From: Reinekea forsetii
Lineage (GTDB): Bacteria; Pseudomonadota; Gammaproteobacteria; Pseudomonadales; Natronospirillaceae
NCBI RefSeq assembly: GCF_018860385.1
Contig: NZ_JAHKPH010000009.1
Span: forward strand, 64,918 to 128,917
DNA: 64,000 bases
Direction: 5' to 3'
A model generated the notes under the pieces. The model saw only the letters and a program-made list of their open reading frames with translations. It did no database searches and was not told the origin of the DNA. Position 1 is the stretch's first letter. Each line of letters starts with the position of its first letter. Below, one piece after another: positions 18,813 through 29,008 of the stretch. Both the position numbers and the translations under genes were made by a program.

Positions 18813-19874
18813 TCATTTTTTAATTTCTTTATCATAAGAAAACAAGCTCCTGTTTTGCTCGTAATCGTCAACTGTTACAACTGATTTAAATAGGCTGTTA
18901 AATAAACGTTCAAACTCAACCATTTCAGAACTTGTTTTATAGAAGTAGACAAATTTATTGAGTGCGTCTCTATTTCCATATCTAGCAGCAGAATATGAGA
19001 TCATAATCTCATCCCACTCGCCGACTACAAGTGAATTGCTACTTGTACTTTTCCAAATGTCATTCGCAAGTGCTTCAATGTTATCATAGCCTGCTTTTTC
19101 TAAAGACATAAACGTTAAATATCTATTTTGCCCTTCTACAGCATACTTTCTAAGCTTGTCCTCGGCTTCCGTTCCTTTTAGGGAACTGGCAGATACCTCG
19201 ATCAAAGCATCGCTAATAAGTTCTTGATCAGACTTTAGCTGTTGGTCAAGCAAAGAATCAAAAGTAGAAGGCTTCTCATGATGCATTCCAGCATTAACAG
19301 CTATCTGCATGAGCATGGGGTTTGTAGAAATGTAATCTTCAATTAAATAATAGTTTTCTGATGTGATGGCATTGTACAGAGCCATTTCAACATATGTATC
19401 TGCAGGGTTTTGAAGAAATAGCTCTAGTAATAACTCTGGATTTTCTTCAGATAATTGGACGAGCGGTATCATTTCTCTATCGTTGTCTGAGAAGCTCATT
19501 TGATCCTCATAACTCTTTGAGAATGCGGTATACCACTCAAGTATTTCACTCTCGGATAGTGTGTCAAAGTCCGGGTTGAAAATTGAAGTTAGGGATTTAT
19601 TGCTTAGACTTGAAGCGTTTGCCTCGGATATCCTTATATTTATTTTGCTCTCGGTAGGGGCAATTTATTGAGTCGTGTCAACTTGCAAGGATGCGTTTTT
19701 AATACGCTTTTCTAGATTGTCTAGTGAGACTCTAATTTCGGATAGTGCCTGTTGCACTTGCTCTTGATGAAGTTCCTGGTCATGCTTTACACCAATTAAA
19801 CTAATTGTTTGAAGCACAACAAGCACTAGTAGAATTATGCGAGCAACGTAGTTTGATACAGCGCTCTGTTTCAA
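18813..19874 (-). pseudogene. Unknown membrane-anchored coiled-coil protein split by one in-frame stop
   Basis: I recognise no family. Read on the minus strand, a TTG at 19874 (with AAGGGA eight bases upstream) opens 69 residues: a single transmembrane helix (ARIILLVLVVLQTISLIGV), then a coiled coil (DQELHQEQVQQALSEIRVSL). TAA at 19665-19667 interrupts it. The same frame stays open beyond the stop for 282 more codons, through FNPDFDTLSESEILEWYTAF to an acidic helical domain ending at 18813. No standard start lies between the stop and the ATG at 19499, 55 codons on. A single CAA-to-TAA change in a 352-codon gene explains this best. If the downstream part is expressed alone, it would be the 228-residue product 18813-19499. 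Confidence 0.65.
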
Positions 19875-20301
19875 TTTGCTCTTCCCTTAATAATTCACCC
19901 AATGTGGATCGCTTTTATCTAAATTCCATCATTCTAATTAGACCACAATTCCGAGGTTTCGTCTTATTCATAAAAATATAATATGTGACCTCTACCACAA
20001 TATTGAGCACTGTTCGTAGATGGTATTGAAGTGTAAAGGTATCGTCTGTAATCTCCGAAAGGAATTTGAACTTACACTAAATAAATTTATCGATACAACA
20101 AGGCTGATGGCTTTCTTGTACATTTGAAGCTTAACTTCATGTTCACTTGAGCGACCTTCGAAAGTTGAATATTGTTCCGCAAACCACTTAAAAAGCAAGC
20201 TTGCTTTGTCCAGAATTTTGTTGTTTCAGGCTCCATTGCGCCTGTTCCACGCAGTTTACCTCGTTGTTTGAGCCAAGCAGCAAAGGCGGTATTTCCGAGA
20301 C
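19875..20301 (-). other. Coding-like debris in two minus-strand frames
   Basis: No intact gene is present. On the minus strand, one frame at about 20296-20199 reads like protein (NTAFAAWLKQRGKLRGTG, then MEPETTKFW). A shifted frame from about 20214 to 19992 continues with ASLLFKWFAEQYSTFEGRS. Both look like real protein, but neither has a start with a ribosome-binding site and I cannot name a family. A decayed gene with a frameshift near 20200 is the simplest reading. Confidence 0.3.
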
Positions 20302-20355
20302 ATAAAAAAAACCCCTGAAACGTATGGTTTTCAAGGGTTCTGGGTCTTTTTTTAA
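20302..20355. terminator. Terminator of nrdJb, likely bidirectional
   Basis: AACCCCTGAAA (20310-20320) pairs with TTTCAAGGGTT (20329-20339), 10 bp with one mismatch and an 8-base loop. A run of eight A on the left gives a T-tract for minus-strand transcripts from nrdJb, and a T-rich tract on the right would serve the plus strand. Confidence 0.85.
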
Positions 20356-20405
20356 TTTTTGTGTTTTCTTACTTTAACCGCCTTAACTTTACAATGTTTA
20401 TGCCG

Positions 20406-21128
20406 TTATTGACACTTTGAATCGCCGCAGTTTAGGCAAGTTAGACAACCGTCCATAATGATGGCTGCTTTGGTGTTACACTTTTTACATACGTGGGCAT
20501 CGGCTGGAAAGTCACCAGAATCGGCGGCATCGCCAGATTTTGGTGCTGCAGTTGCTGCTTCATATTGCTTTCGCTTTTCTTCGATCAGTTTTTGCTGATG
20601 CTCATCTAAGCCTTCTTCTTTAATCATACCGATCATTTTTAAGTGCTTTTCAACGACATCGCCAATTTCAGCAACAAGACTCGGCATAAATTTACCACCG
20701 CGTTTGAAATAACCGCCTTGTGGATCAAATACAGCGCTAAGCTCATCGACAATAAAGGTTATGTCTCCACCTTTACGGAAAACCGCCGAGATAAGTAACG
20801 TCAGTGCAACAACCCACTGGTAGTGCTCCATGTTTTTCGAGTTTATAAAAATCTCGAACGGGCGTCTTACTTCGTGCTCCGTACCTTCGTTTAACACCAT
20901 GTCGTTAATGGTGACGTACATAGCATGTTCAGACATCGGCGTTTTAATTTTATAAGTAGAACCAATGAGCATTTCGGCACGCTCGACTGACTCATGCATT
21001 TGCTCAATTTGAGCTTGTGCATTTTTTTCCGCTTGAGCGGCATCGTTAGCTAACTGAGCGGCTTTTTTCTCGGGTGTTACAACATCAAAGCCGACAATTT
21101 TTTGATTAATCTTTTTCATTTCAGTCAT
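20406..21128 (-). CDS. nrdJb: Class II ribonucleotide reductase, small C-terminal subunit NrdJb
   Basis: This 240-residue protein is the detached C-terminal part of a B12-dependent ribonucleotide reductase, as in the split NrdJa/NrdJb of Pseudomonas aeruginosa. Landmarks are INQKIVGFDVV at the start, RRPFEIFINSKNMEHYQWV in the middle, and the Cys-rich tail CKKCNTKAAIIMDGCLTCLNCG. The tail probably carries the cysteines that re-reduce the active site after each turnover. It follows nrdJa after 2 bases and ends in a terminator. Confidence 0.9.
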   Translation of the reverse strand: MTEMKKINQKIVGFDVVTPEKKAAQLANDAAQAEKNAQAQIEQMHESVERAEMLIGSTYKIKTPMSEHAMYVTINDMVLNEGTEHEVRRPFEIFINSKNMEHYQWVVALTLLISAVFRKGGDITFIVDELSAVFDPQGGYFKRGGKFMPSLVAEIGDVVEKHLKMIGMIKEEGLDEHQQKLIEEKRKQYEAATAAPKSGDAADSGDFPADAHVCKKCNTKAAIIMDGCLTCLNCGDSKCQ

Positions 21129-21130
21129 CC

Positions 21131-23281
21131 TTAAAACTTCCCGTAGTAGCCTTCTTTGAGTGCATCGAATAGGTTGGCGGCTGTATGTTCTTCACCGTCG
21201 TACTCTACCTTTTCATTACCTTTCAGCTCAATATTGCTGCCATCTTCAAGTTGGAAACGGTAAGTTGTATTTTCTAAATCTTCTTCTTTAACTAATACGC
21301 CTTGGAATGCTTCTGGGTTAAACCTAAAGGTAGTACAACCTTTTAGACCTTTCTCGTAGGCATATAAGTAAATGTCTTTAAAGTCATCGAACGGGTAGTC
21401 CGTTGGAATGTTCGCTGTTTTAGAAATAGATGAATCAATCCACAACTGAGAAGCGGCTTGAATGTCTACATGTTGCTTCGGCGAAATGGTCTCAGAAGAC
21501 ACGAAATATTCTGGTAATTGCTCTTCTGGGTCTGTGCTAAAAGGCATTGCTTTTTGGTTGATCAGCTCGCGATAAGCCAGCAGTTCAAACGAGAAAACAT
21601 CGACTTTTTCTTTCGACTTTTTGCCTTCTCGAATAATGTTTCGGCTGTAATGGTGTGCAAAGCTAGGCTCAATACCATTACTGGCGTTGTTAGCAATAGA
21701 CAACGAAATTGTACCTGTCGGTGCAATTGATGAGTGGTGGGTGAAGCGAGCGCCTGTTTGCGCGAGTTCAGACACCAACTCAGGTGCCACAGACGCTAAT
21801 TTTTGCATATAGCGGCTGTATTTGGCGTGCAAGATACGTCCTGGCAATTTGTCGCCAACCTGATAGCCATCTTGAAGTAGTTCAGGACGTTGGCGCGTCA
21901 TTTCATGAGTGATCTCGAACTCTTCATCCATGATTGGAGCAGCGCCTTTCTCTTTAGAAAGCTCTAATGACGTCTGCCAGCCAGAAAGTGCCATTTCTTT
22001 GGTCACTTCTTCTGTGAATTCAACCGACTTTTCATCGCCATATTTCATCTGCAACATGGCAATGGTGCTGCCTAACCCTAGATAGCCCATACCATGACGG
22101 CGTTTGCGTTCAATTTCGCGTCGTTGACCTTCAAGAGGTAGGCCATTGATCTCAACCACGTTATCGAGCATGCGGGTGAAGATACTGACAACTTTACGAT
22201 ATTTATCCCAATTAAAACGGGCTTTATCGGTAAATGGGTTTTCGACAAAGTGAGTTAAGTTGATCGAGCCGAGTAAGCAGCTTCCATACGGCGGCAACGG
22301 TTGCTCTCCGCAAGGGTTTGTTGCTCGGATTGTTTCGCAGAACCAGTTGTTGTTCATCTCATTAACTTTATCGATCAAGATAAAGCCAGGCTCAGCAAAA
22401 TCATAAGTGGAGGTCATGATGATGTTCCACAAATTGCGTGCTTTGATGACGCGGTAAACACGGCAAGCGGTTTCACCTTGCTCATTCTGCATGTATCCAT
22501 CTTTGACATGCCAGTCTTTCCAAATGATTTGGGCAGGGTCATTCACATCTAAGGAGTCGCGTTTAACTTCTGCTTCGCTAACTGGGAACACCAGTGGCCA
22601 ATCGGCATCGTTGACGACCGATTCGATAAATTCAGACGTTACTAATAATGATAAGTTAAATTGGCGCAAACGGCCGTCTTCACGCTTAGCTTTGATGAAA
22701 TCGATAACGTCTGGGTGGCTGACATCAAATGTAGCCATTTGGGCACCACGACGGCCACCTGCGCTAGAAACGGTAAAACACATGCGATCGTAAATATCCA
22801 TAAAGGATAAAGGACCCGATGTATAAGCGCCTGCACCGCTGACAAAAGCATTTCGAGGGCGTAGCGTTGAGAATTCGTATCCAATACCACAACCTGCTTT
22901 CAACGTAAGGCCAGCCTCATGAACTTTCTCTAAGATACCGTCCATAGAGTCTTCAATAGTGCCCGAAACGGTGCAGTTAATGGTCGATGTGGCTGGTTTA
23001 TGAGCTAAGGCACCCGCATTAGAGGTAATTCGACCGGCTGGGATTGCGCCGTTCTCAAGTGCCCAGGTAAACTTTTCACGCCATTCTTGCTGCTTCTTTT
23101 TACCTTTTTCGACGGAAGAAAGTGCCTCAGCAACGCGTACAAAGGTGCCTTTCATGTCTTGATCAACTGCTTCGCCTTGAGCGTTTTTCAGGCGGTACTT
23201 AGCATCCCAAATATCAAGTGATGCGGGTTGGTGGTCTATTTTTATGCAGTTGTCACGATCCAGTTGTGTGTTATCCGTCAT
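21131..23281 (-). CDS. nrdJa: Class II (adenosylcobalamin) ribonucleotide reductase, catalytic subunit NrdJa
   Basis: NrdJa converts ribonucleotides to deoxyribonucleotides using an adenosylcobalamin-generated thiyl radical, with or without oxygen. The 716-residue catalytic subunit carries one redox Cys in TSTINCTVSGT, the finger-loop NPCGEQPLPPYGSC with the radical Cys, and PTGTISLSIANNASNGIEPS for phosphate binding. It needs NrdJb, encoded 2 bases downstream, to complete the enzyme. No cobalamin riboswitch is visible in the 326 bases upstream; two palindromic elements there may bind NrdR (see 23346-23391). Confidence 0.93.
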   Translation of the reverse strand: MTDNTQLDRDNCIKIDHQPASLDIWDAKYRLKNAQGEAVDQDMKGTFVRVAEALSSVEKGKKKQQEWREKFTWALENGAIPAGRITSNAGALAHKPATSTINCTVSGTIEDSMDGILEKVHEAGLTLKAGCGIGYEFSTLRPRNAFVSGAGAYTSGPLSFMDIYDRMCFTVSSAGGRRGAQMATFDVSHPDVIDFIKAKREDGRLRQFNLSLLVTSEFIESVVNDADWPLVFPVSEAEVKRDSLDVNDPAQIIWKDWHVKDGYMQNEQGETACRVYRVIKARNLWNIIMTSTYDFAEPGFILIDKVNEMNNNWFCETIRATNPCGEQPLPPYGSCLLGSINLTHFVENPFTDKARFNWDKYRKVVSIFTRMLDNVVEINGLPLEGQRREIERKRRHGMGYLGLGSTIAMLQMKYGDEKSVEFTEEVTKEMALSGWQTSLELSKEKGAAPIMDEEFEITHEMTRQRPELLQDGYQVGDKLPGRILHAKYSRYMQKLASVAPELVSELAQTGARFTHHSSIAPTGTISLSIANNASNGIEPSFAHHYSRNIIREGKKSKEKVDVFSFELLAYRELINQKAMPFSTDPEEQLPEYFVSSETISPKQHVDIQAASQLWIDSSISKTANIPTDYPFDDFKDIYLYAYEKGLKGCTTFRFNPEAFQGVLVKEEDLENTTYRFQLEDGSNIELKGNEKVEYDGEEHTAANLFDALKEGYYGKF

Positions 23282-23345
23282 GCTAAGCGCCTCTAATGCT
23301 CAAAGGTGGATGAGAAGTGTACTTGTGTTGCGAAGCATTCTAAAC

Positions 23346-23391
23346 CACTACCTGTAGTAGTGTGAAGGGCTAAAATACCCATAAATTGTGT
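23346..23391 (-). promoter_or_regulatory. Palindromic elements upstream of nrdJa, NrdR-like
   Basis: CACTAC-N5-GTAGTG is a perfect inverted repeat at 23346-23362. On the minus strand, ACACAATTTATGGGTA (23391-23376) matches 11 of 16 positions of the NrdR box ACACWATATATWGTGT. The two elements are about 29 bases apart centre to centre, whereas paired NrdR boxes are usually 21 or 31-32 apart, so the assignment is weak. The rest of 23282-23607 holds only the gatB terminator. Confidence 0.35.
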
Positions 23392-23556
23392 TTTGAATGG
23401 TTGACTTTAGTGCAGGGTGCATAACTTGAGGGTTTCGAGCGAATTGCAAATTTAAAATATTTTTGAGGCTGTGATTAAGTTCAAAACTTCAGACATTTCG
23501 AGAAAAATTAAACGCTGTTCAAATGGTTGGAAGTTGATCATAAAAGTGCTGGCTGT

Positions 23557-23593
23557 ATAAAAATGCAGCAAAGGAGGCGATCCCTTTGCTGCA
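23557..23593 (-). terminator. Rho-independent terminator of gatCAB
   Basis: TGCAGCAAAGG (23564-23574) pairs perfectly with CCTTTGCTGCA (23583-23593). The adjoining AAAAA gives a T-tract on the minus strand after gatB. Confidence 0.92.
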
Positions 23594-23607
23594 CTGGCTT
23601 GCAAGAT

Positions 23608-25041
23608 TTAAGCGTTTAGTTTGGCTTTTATGATTTGGTTTACTTGACCAGGGTTCGCCTGGCCCTTCGAAACCTTCATAACTTGACCAACGAAAAAGCC
23701 CATCAATTTATCTTTGCCGGCTTTCATTTCTTCAAATTGGCCTTGGTTGGCAGCGATCACTTCATCGACCATGGCTTCAATAGCGCCAGTATCGGTAACC
23801 TGCTTTAACCCCTTAGCTTCAATTATTTCATCCGCCGTCCCTTCACCTTGAGTCATGGCTTGGAATACGGTCTTTGCGATTTTGCCAGAAATCGTATTGT
23901 CTTTGATGCGAGCTAACAATAGACCTAGATCTTCCGCACTGATCGGGCACCTCTCTATACTTAAATCGGATTGATTCAAGAATTTTGACAGTTCTCCCAT
24001 ACACCAGTTTGCCGCAAGTTTGGCATCGCCAGAGACTTGTGAGGCCTGTTCGAAGTAATCGGCCATGACGCGATTGGCAGACAGTACTGTGGCATCGTAT
24101 TCAGTCAGTCCTAAGTCAGCTTTGAAACGGGCTATTTTCGCGTCTGGTAGTTCTGGCAGCTCTGCTTTAACCGCTGAAATGTAAGCATCATCGATCAAGA
24201 CAGGGAGTAAGTCTGGCTCAGGAAAATAGCGATAATCGTTTGCAAACTCTTTGCTACGCATTGGGCGCGTCTCGTTTTTGTCTGCATCGTATAATCGAGT
24301 CTCTTGAGTGATTTTGCCTCCATCCTCTAAGATGTCCATCTGGCGTTCAACTTCGCTGTGGATGGCTTTTTCAATAAACTTAAATGAGTTTAAGTTTTTC
24401 AGCTCAGTGCGCGTGCCAAATTCTTTCTGACCCTTAGGTCGCAAAGAAATGTTCACGTCACAACGCATTGAGCCTTGAGACATATCGCCATCTGAAATTC
24501 CAATATAGGTGATAATACTGTGTATTTTCTTTAGATAGGCGATCGCTTGTTTCGCGTTGCGAATATCCGGCTCTGACACTATTTCTAGCAGAGGTGTTCC
24601 TGCTCTGTTTAAATCGATACCCGAATGGCCTGCAAAGTCTTCGTGTAAAGACTTACCAGCGTCTTCCTCTAAGTGCGCGCGCGTTACACCAATTCGAAAT
24701 TGCTCACCATCTTCAGTGGTAATGTCGACATGACCAACCCCAACAATGGGGTGATCCATTTGGGTCACCTGATAACCTTTGGGCAAATCTGGATAAAAAT
24801 AGTTTTTACGATCAAAAACCGATTTCTTTCCAATCTCTGCATCAATGGCTAAGCCAAACGCGACCGCTTTTTTCAGTGCGCCTTCGTTAAATACGGGTAA
24901 TACGCCTGGCAATGCTAAATCTATTGCGCTGGCTTGGGTGTTCGGCTCGGCACCAAACTGCGTGCTAGAACCAGAAAATATTTTCGATTGGGTAGAAAGC
25001 TGAACGTGAATTTCTAACCCGATAACCGTTTCCCATTGCAT
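23608..25041 (-). CDS. gatB: Asp-tRNA(Asn)/Glu-tRNA(Gln) amidotransferase subunit B
   Basis: GatB binds the misacylated tRNA and phosphorylates the Glu or Asp side chain before amidation. The conserved opening [38 protein letters not shown] and [15 protein letters not shown] are all present, followed by the tRNA-binding YqeY-like tail. I set the start at the ATG of [10 protein letters not shown] (25041; 477 residues), 11 bases after the gatA stop; an upstream in-frame start would overlap gatA and add unconserved residues. It is the last gene of gatC-gatA-gatB, closed by a terminator. Confidence 0.96.
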   Translation of the reverse strand: MQWETVIGLEIHVQLSTQSKIFSGSSTQFGAEPNTQASAIDLALPGVLPVFNEGALKKAVAFGLAIDAEIGKKSVFDRKNYFYPDLPKGYQVTQMDHPIVGVGHVDITTEDGEQFRIGVTRAHLEEDAGKSLHEDFAGHSGIDLNRAGTPLLEIVSEPDIRNAKQAIAYLKKIHSIITYIGISDGDMSQGSMRCDVNISLRPKGQKEFGTRTELKNLNSFKFIEKAIHSEVERQMDILEDGGKITQETRLYDADKNETRPMRSKEFANDYRYFPEPDLLPVLIDDAYISAVKAELPELPDAKIARFKADLGLTEYDATVLSANRVMADYFEQASQVSGDAKLAANWCMGELSKFLNQSDLSIERCPISAEDLGLLLARIKDNTISGKIAKTVFQAMTQGEGTADEIIEAKGLKQVTDTGAIEAMVDEVIAANQGQFEEMKAGKDKLMGFFVGQVMKVSKGQANPGQVNQIIKAKLNA

Positions 25042-25052
25042 TTTAAAACTCC

Positions 25053-26501
25053 TTAAGCCTGTGGTTTGCGGGTGTGCCAATCAGTTGCCTGCTGGAACTG
25101 ATGACCAATGTTTAATAGTTTGGCTTCTTGAAAATAATTGCCAATCACTTGTAGGCCAACGGGCATTTCGTCGACAAAACCGCAAGGCACGGACATGCCT
25201 GGTAAGCCAGCTAGGTTCACTGACAGGGTATAGATATCTTCGAGGTACATCGATACTGGGTCTTGATTTTTTGCGCCAATTTTCCACGCTGGAGACGGCG
25301 TAGTAGGCCCCATAATGACATCCACATCATTCAATGCGGCCACAAAATCATTTTTGATTAAGCGTCGCAATTGTTGAGCCTTTCGATAGTAAGCATCGTA
25401 GTAACCAGCCGACAATGCGTAGGTACCTACCATGATTCGGCGCTTAACTTCATCGCCAAAGCCTTCAGAACGAGAACGCATATACAGGTCGTTTAAATCT
25501 TTCGGGTCTTCACAGCGGTGGCCATAGCGGACACCATCGTAACGAGACAAGTTGGTCGATGCTTCAGCCGGCGCAATAATATAGTATGCAGGAATCGACA
25601 ACTCGGTTCTTGGTAATGAGATCTCTTTGACGGTTGCGCCCATGGCTTCAAATTGCTTAACGGCGTCCATAATAGTCGCGCGTATGCCTTCATCTAGAGC
25701 GTCACCGAAAAATTCTTTCGGCAAACCAATCTTCAAACCCTCTAACGACTGATTTAGGTTTGCTGTGTAATCTTCAACAGGCTCATCCATAGACGTTGAA
25801 TCTTTAGTGTCGAAACTGGCCAGCGCATTCATGATCATTGCCGCGTCTTCTGCGGTTTGTGTCATAGGACCGGCTTGGTCTAAAGATGAGCCATAGGCAA
25901 CCATACCCCAGCGCGATACGCGGCCATAGGTCGGCTTTAAGCCGGTAATACCGCAAAATGCGGCTGGTTGGCGAATAGAGCCACCGGTATCTGTCCCCAG
26001 TGATGCTGGCGCTGTACCCGCTGCAACCACTACTGCAGAGCCACCGGATGAACCACCAGGCACACAATCAAGATTCCAAGGGTTTTTTGTAGCGCCATAG
26101 AAGCTGCTTTCGGTAGATGAACCCATGGCAAACTCGTCCATGTTGGTTTTACCGAGCATGACCATGCCTGCGGCTTTTAGGTTGCCAGTAGCGGTAGATT
26201 CATAAGGAGCGATAAAGTTGTCGAGCATTTTCGAACCACAGGCTGTTTTTACGCCTTCGGTGCAAAATAAATCTTTATGAGCAATCGGAATTCCTGTTAA
26301 CGGACCGGCCGTTCCTGCTTTAAATTGTTCGTCCGCTTGCGCGGCTTGCGCCAACGCTTCTGAATCCGTGACGGTAACATAGGCATTGAGCTCGCCATCT
26401 TTTGCTTTAATGGCATCTAAATAGTGTTGTGTCAGCTCTACACTGCTGTATTTACCGGCATGTAGGTCATCTGAGAGTTCTTTGAGTGTTTTATGCAGCA
26501 T
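25053..26501 (-). CDS. gatA: Asp-tRNA(Asn)/Glu-tRNA(Gln) amidotransferase subunit A
   Basis: GatA is the glutaminase subunit, an amidase-signature enzyme that releases ammonia from glutamine. The Ser-cis-Ser-Lys triad is visible: Lys in IAHKDLFC and the serines in PGGSSGGSA and [13 protein letters not shown]. At 482 residues it has the usual length. The gene lies between gatC, 14 bases upstream, and gatB, 11 bases downstream. Presence of GatCAB means at least Asn-tRNA or Gln-tRNA can be made indirectly. Confidence 0.96.
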   Translation of the reverse strand: MLHKTLKELSDDLHAGKYSSVELTQHYLDAIKAKDGELNAYVTVTDSEALAQAAQADEQFKAGTAGPLTGIPIAHKDLFCTEGVKTACGSKMLDNFIAPYESTATGNLKAAGMVMLGKTNMDEFAMGSSTESSFYGATKNPWNLDCVPGGSSGGSAVVVAAGTAPASLGTDTGGSIRQPAAFCGITGLKPTYGRVSRWGMVAYGSSLDQAGPMTQTAEDAAMIMNALASFDTKDSTSMDEPVEDYTANLNQSLEGLKIGLPKEFFGDALDEGIRATIMDAVKQFEAMGATVKEISLPRTELSIPAYYIIAPAEASTNLSRYDGVRYGHRCEDPKDLNDLYMRSRSEGFGDEVKRRIMVGTYALSAGYYDAYYRKAQQLRRLIKNDFVAALNDVDVIMGPTTPSPAWKIGAKNQDPVSMYLEDIYTLSVNLAGLPGMSVPCGFVDEMPVGLQVIGNYFQEAKLLNIGHQFQQATDWHTRKPQA

Positions 26502-26515
26502 GATGAACCTTAATT

Positions 26516-26803
26516 TTATTCAATAACTTTAGGGACAAGAAATAAACCGTGCTCAGCTTTGGGCGCGTTAGCTTGCAATGCTTCGCGTTGATTGGTCTCG
26601 GTGACTTCATCGGCGCGCAATCTTGCTGCTGCATCAAGCGGGTTCGCTAAAGGTTCAACATTTTCAGTATCGACCGCCTGCATGGTATCGACTAAATCTA
26701 AAATGCTCGACAGGCTCTTTACGTATTCGGGTAGTTCGCTTTCACTCACTTTAAGTCGCGCAAGTATCGCGACAGATTCAACTTTTGAGCTATCTATGCT
26801 CAT
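26516..26803 (-). CDS. gatC: Asp-tRNA(Asn)/Glu-tRNA(Gln) amidotransferase subunit C
   Basis: The 95-residue GatC wraps around GatA and stabilises the GatA-GatB complex. Family features are the N-terminal [16 protein letters not shown] helix, the [23 protein letters not shown] segment (quoted in part), and the C-terminal [14 protein letters not shown] that lies against GatA. It is the first gene of the operon, and AGGAG lies just before the start. It is divergent from mreB, with the two promoters sharing about 220 bases. Confidence 0.95.
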   Translation of the reverse strand: MSIDSSKVESVAILARLKVSESELPEYVKSLSSILDLVDTMQAVDTENVEPLANPLDAAARLRADEVTETNQREALQANAPKAEHGLFLVPKVIE

Positions 26804-26947
26804 TGTTAACTCCTCAACAGGGATCTACAAAAGGGTATTATGGTCTGAATATATGGGTTTTGATTGAAATTGAAATAGCGCTTTGATTAAAACACGAACA
26901 ATTACTGTAAAAAAACCGTGCAGGGTATACGTTATCACATTTACGGC

Positions 26948-26976
26948 TTGCTCAAAAACCCTACGGTTGTTACATT
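26948..26976 (+). promoter_or_regulatory. Candidate promoter of mreB
   Basis: TTGCTC (26948-26953) and TACATT (26971-26976) are separated by exactly 17 bases, about 50 bases before the mreB ATG. Confidence 0.5.
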
Positions 26977-26995
26977 GCAACGCTGTTACCGTTAG

Positions 26996-28063
<1,068 letters not shown>

Positions 28064-28099
28064 ACGCCGCTATAATTTAAGTGAGCGTATTCATCAAAG

Positions 28100-28126
28100 C
28101 AAAGCACTTCTTTAGGAAGTGCTTTG
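28100..28126 (+). terminator. Hairpin between mreB and mreC, likely partial terminator
   Basis: CAAAGCACTTC (28100-28110) pairs perfectly with GAAGTGCTTTG (28116-28126) across a 5-base loop. The tail TTGTGTT is only moderately T-rich, so some transcription should pass into mreC. This would keep MreB more abundant than MreC and MreD. Confidence 0.7.
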
Positions 28127-28177
28127 TTGTGTTAATTGATTCAATAATTATGGCATAACCTAAAAGAGGAGAGACCC

Positions 28178-29008
28178 ATTAAAGCGCTGTTTACGGCTGG
28201 TCCTCAACATGGCTATCGTTTTGCTCTCGTGGCCGCTATCTCTCTTTCGCTACTGGTTTTAGATTCTCGCTTTGCCCAGGTAGATATGCTGCGGCAGGCC
28301 ATCTCCTATTTGGTTTCACCGGTTCAATCTTTGGTTACATTCCCCAGCGAAGTTATACATTGGTCTTCAACGACTTTTGCCGAGCGCGATCAGTTGATCG
28401 AAGAAAATCGTACGCTCAATAATCAAATCAGTGTTTTGCAGCAGAAAATGCAAAAACTTGCGGTTTTAGAAGCCGAAAATGATCGCCTAAGACGGTTGTT
28501 AGACGCCAGTGCACGAATTGAGTCAAGCTTTATGACCACTGAAATGATCAGTGTTGACCCTGACCCATACTCGATTCAGGTTATTATTAATCGTGGCGCA
28601 AGTGATGGTGCCTATGTTGGGCAGGCAATTCTAGATGCCGAAGGGTTGTTTGGCATGATTACTCAAGTTAACTCCATGACATCAAGAGTCGTACTGGTCG
28701 CGGACGCCAACATTGCCGTGCCAGTATACGTAAACCGCAACGGCATGCGCTCGGTCGTCATCGGTACCGGTGATTTAAATAATTTAGAGTTAGAGTACGT
28801 GCCCGACACGGCCGATATTGTCGTTGGCGATGTGTTGGTGACCTCCGGTTTAGCCGGCCGATACCCGGAAGGGTATCCCGTGGCGATGGTGGTAGCTAAG
28901 GAGCACGATCCTGGCGAACCATTTGCTCGTATCAGAGCGAAACCATTAGCTCAATTAAACAAAAGTAAAAATTTATTGATGGTATTCCAAAAAGAGGTCG
29001 CACAATGA
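28178..29008 (+). CDS. mreC: Cell shape-determining protein MreC, probable ATT start
   Basis: MreC links MreB filaments to periplasmic wall synthases. A short cytoplasmic tail precedes one membrane helix (VAAISLSLLVLDSRF), then a coiled coil (about residues 70-105) and the periplasmic beta domain. The nearest standard start, GTG at 28229, would remove the cytoplasmic tail and has no ribosome-binding site. The frame is open upstream to a stop at 28145 with no ATG, GTG or TTG before that GTG. ATT at 28178 lies seven bases after AGGAG and yields IKALFTAGPQHGYRF, the expected MreC N-terminus. I therefore infer initiation at ATT (276 residues). The stop overlaps mreD (ATGA). Confidence 0.85.
   Translation: MKALFTAGPQHGYRFALVAAISLSLLVLDSRFAQVDMLRQAISYLVSPVQSLVTFPSEVIHWSSTTFAERDQLIEENRTLNNQISVLQQKMQKLAVLEAENDRLRRLLDASARIESSFMTTEMISVDPDPYSIQVIINRGASDGAYVGQAILDAEGLFGMITQVNSMTSRVVLVADANIAVPVYVNRNGMRSVVIGTGDLNNLELEYVPDTADIVVGDVLVTSGLAGRYPEGYPVAMVVAKEHDPGEPFARIRAKPLAQLNKSKNLLMVFQKEVAQ

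Noticed and set aside
18662..18871. 69-codon minus-strand frame overlapping the end of the split gene
   Set aside because: It overlaps a better coding frame, has an implausible composition and no start signal.
23282..23607. Cobalamin riboswitch upstream of nrdJa
   Set aside because: No B12-box-like segment or multi-branch fold is visible on the minus strand, and the region also has to hold the gatB terminator.
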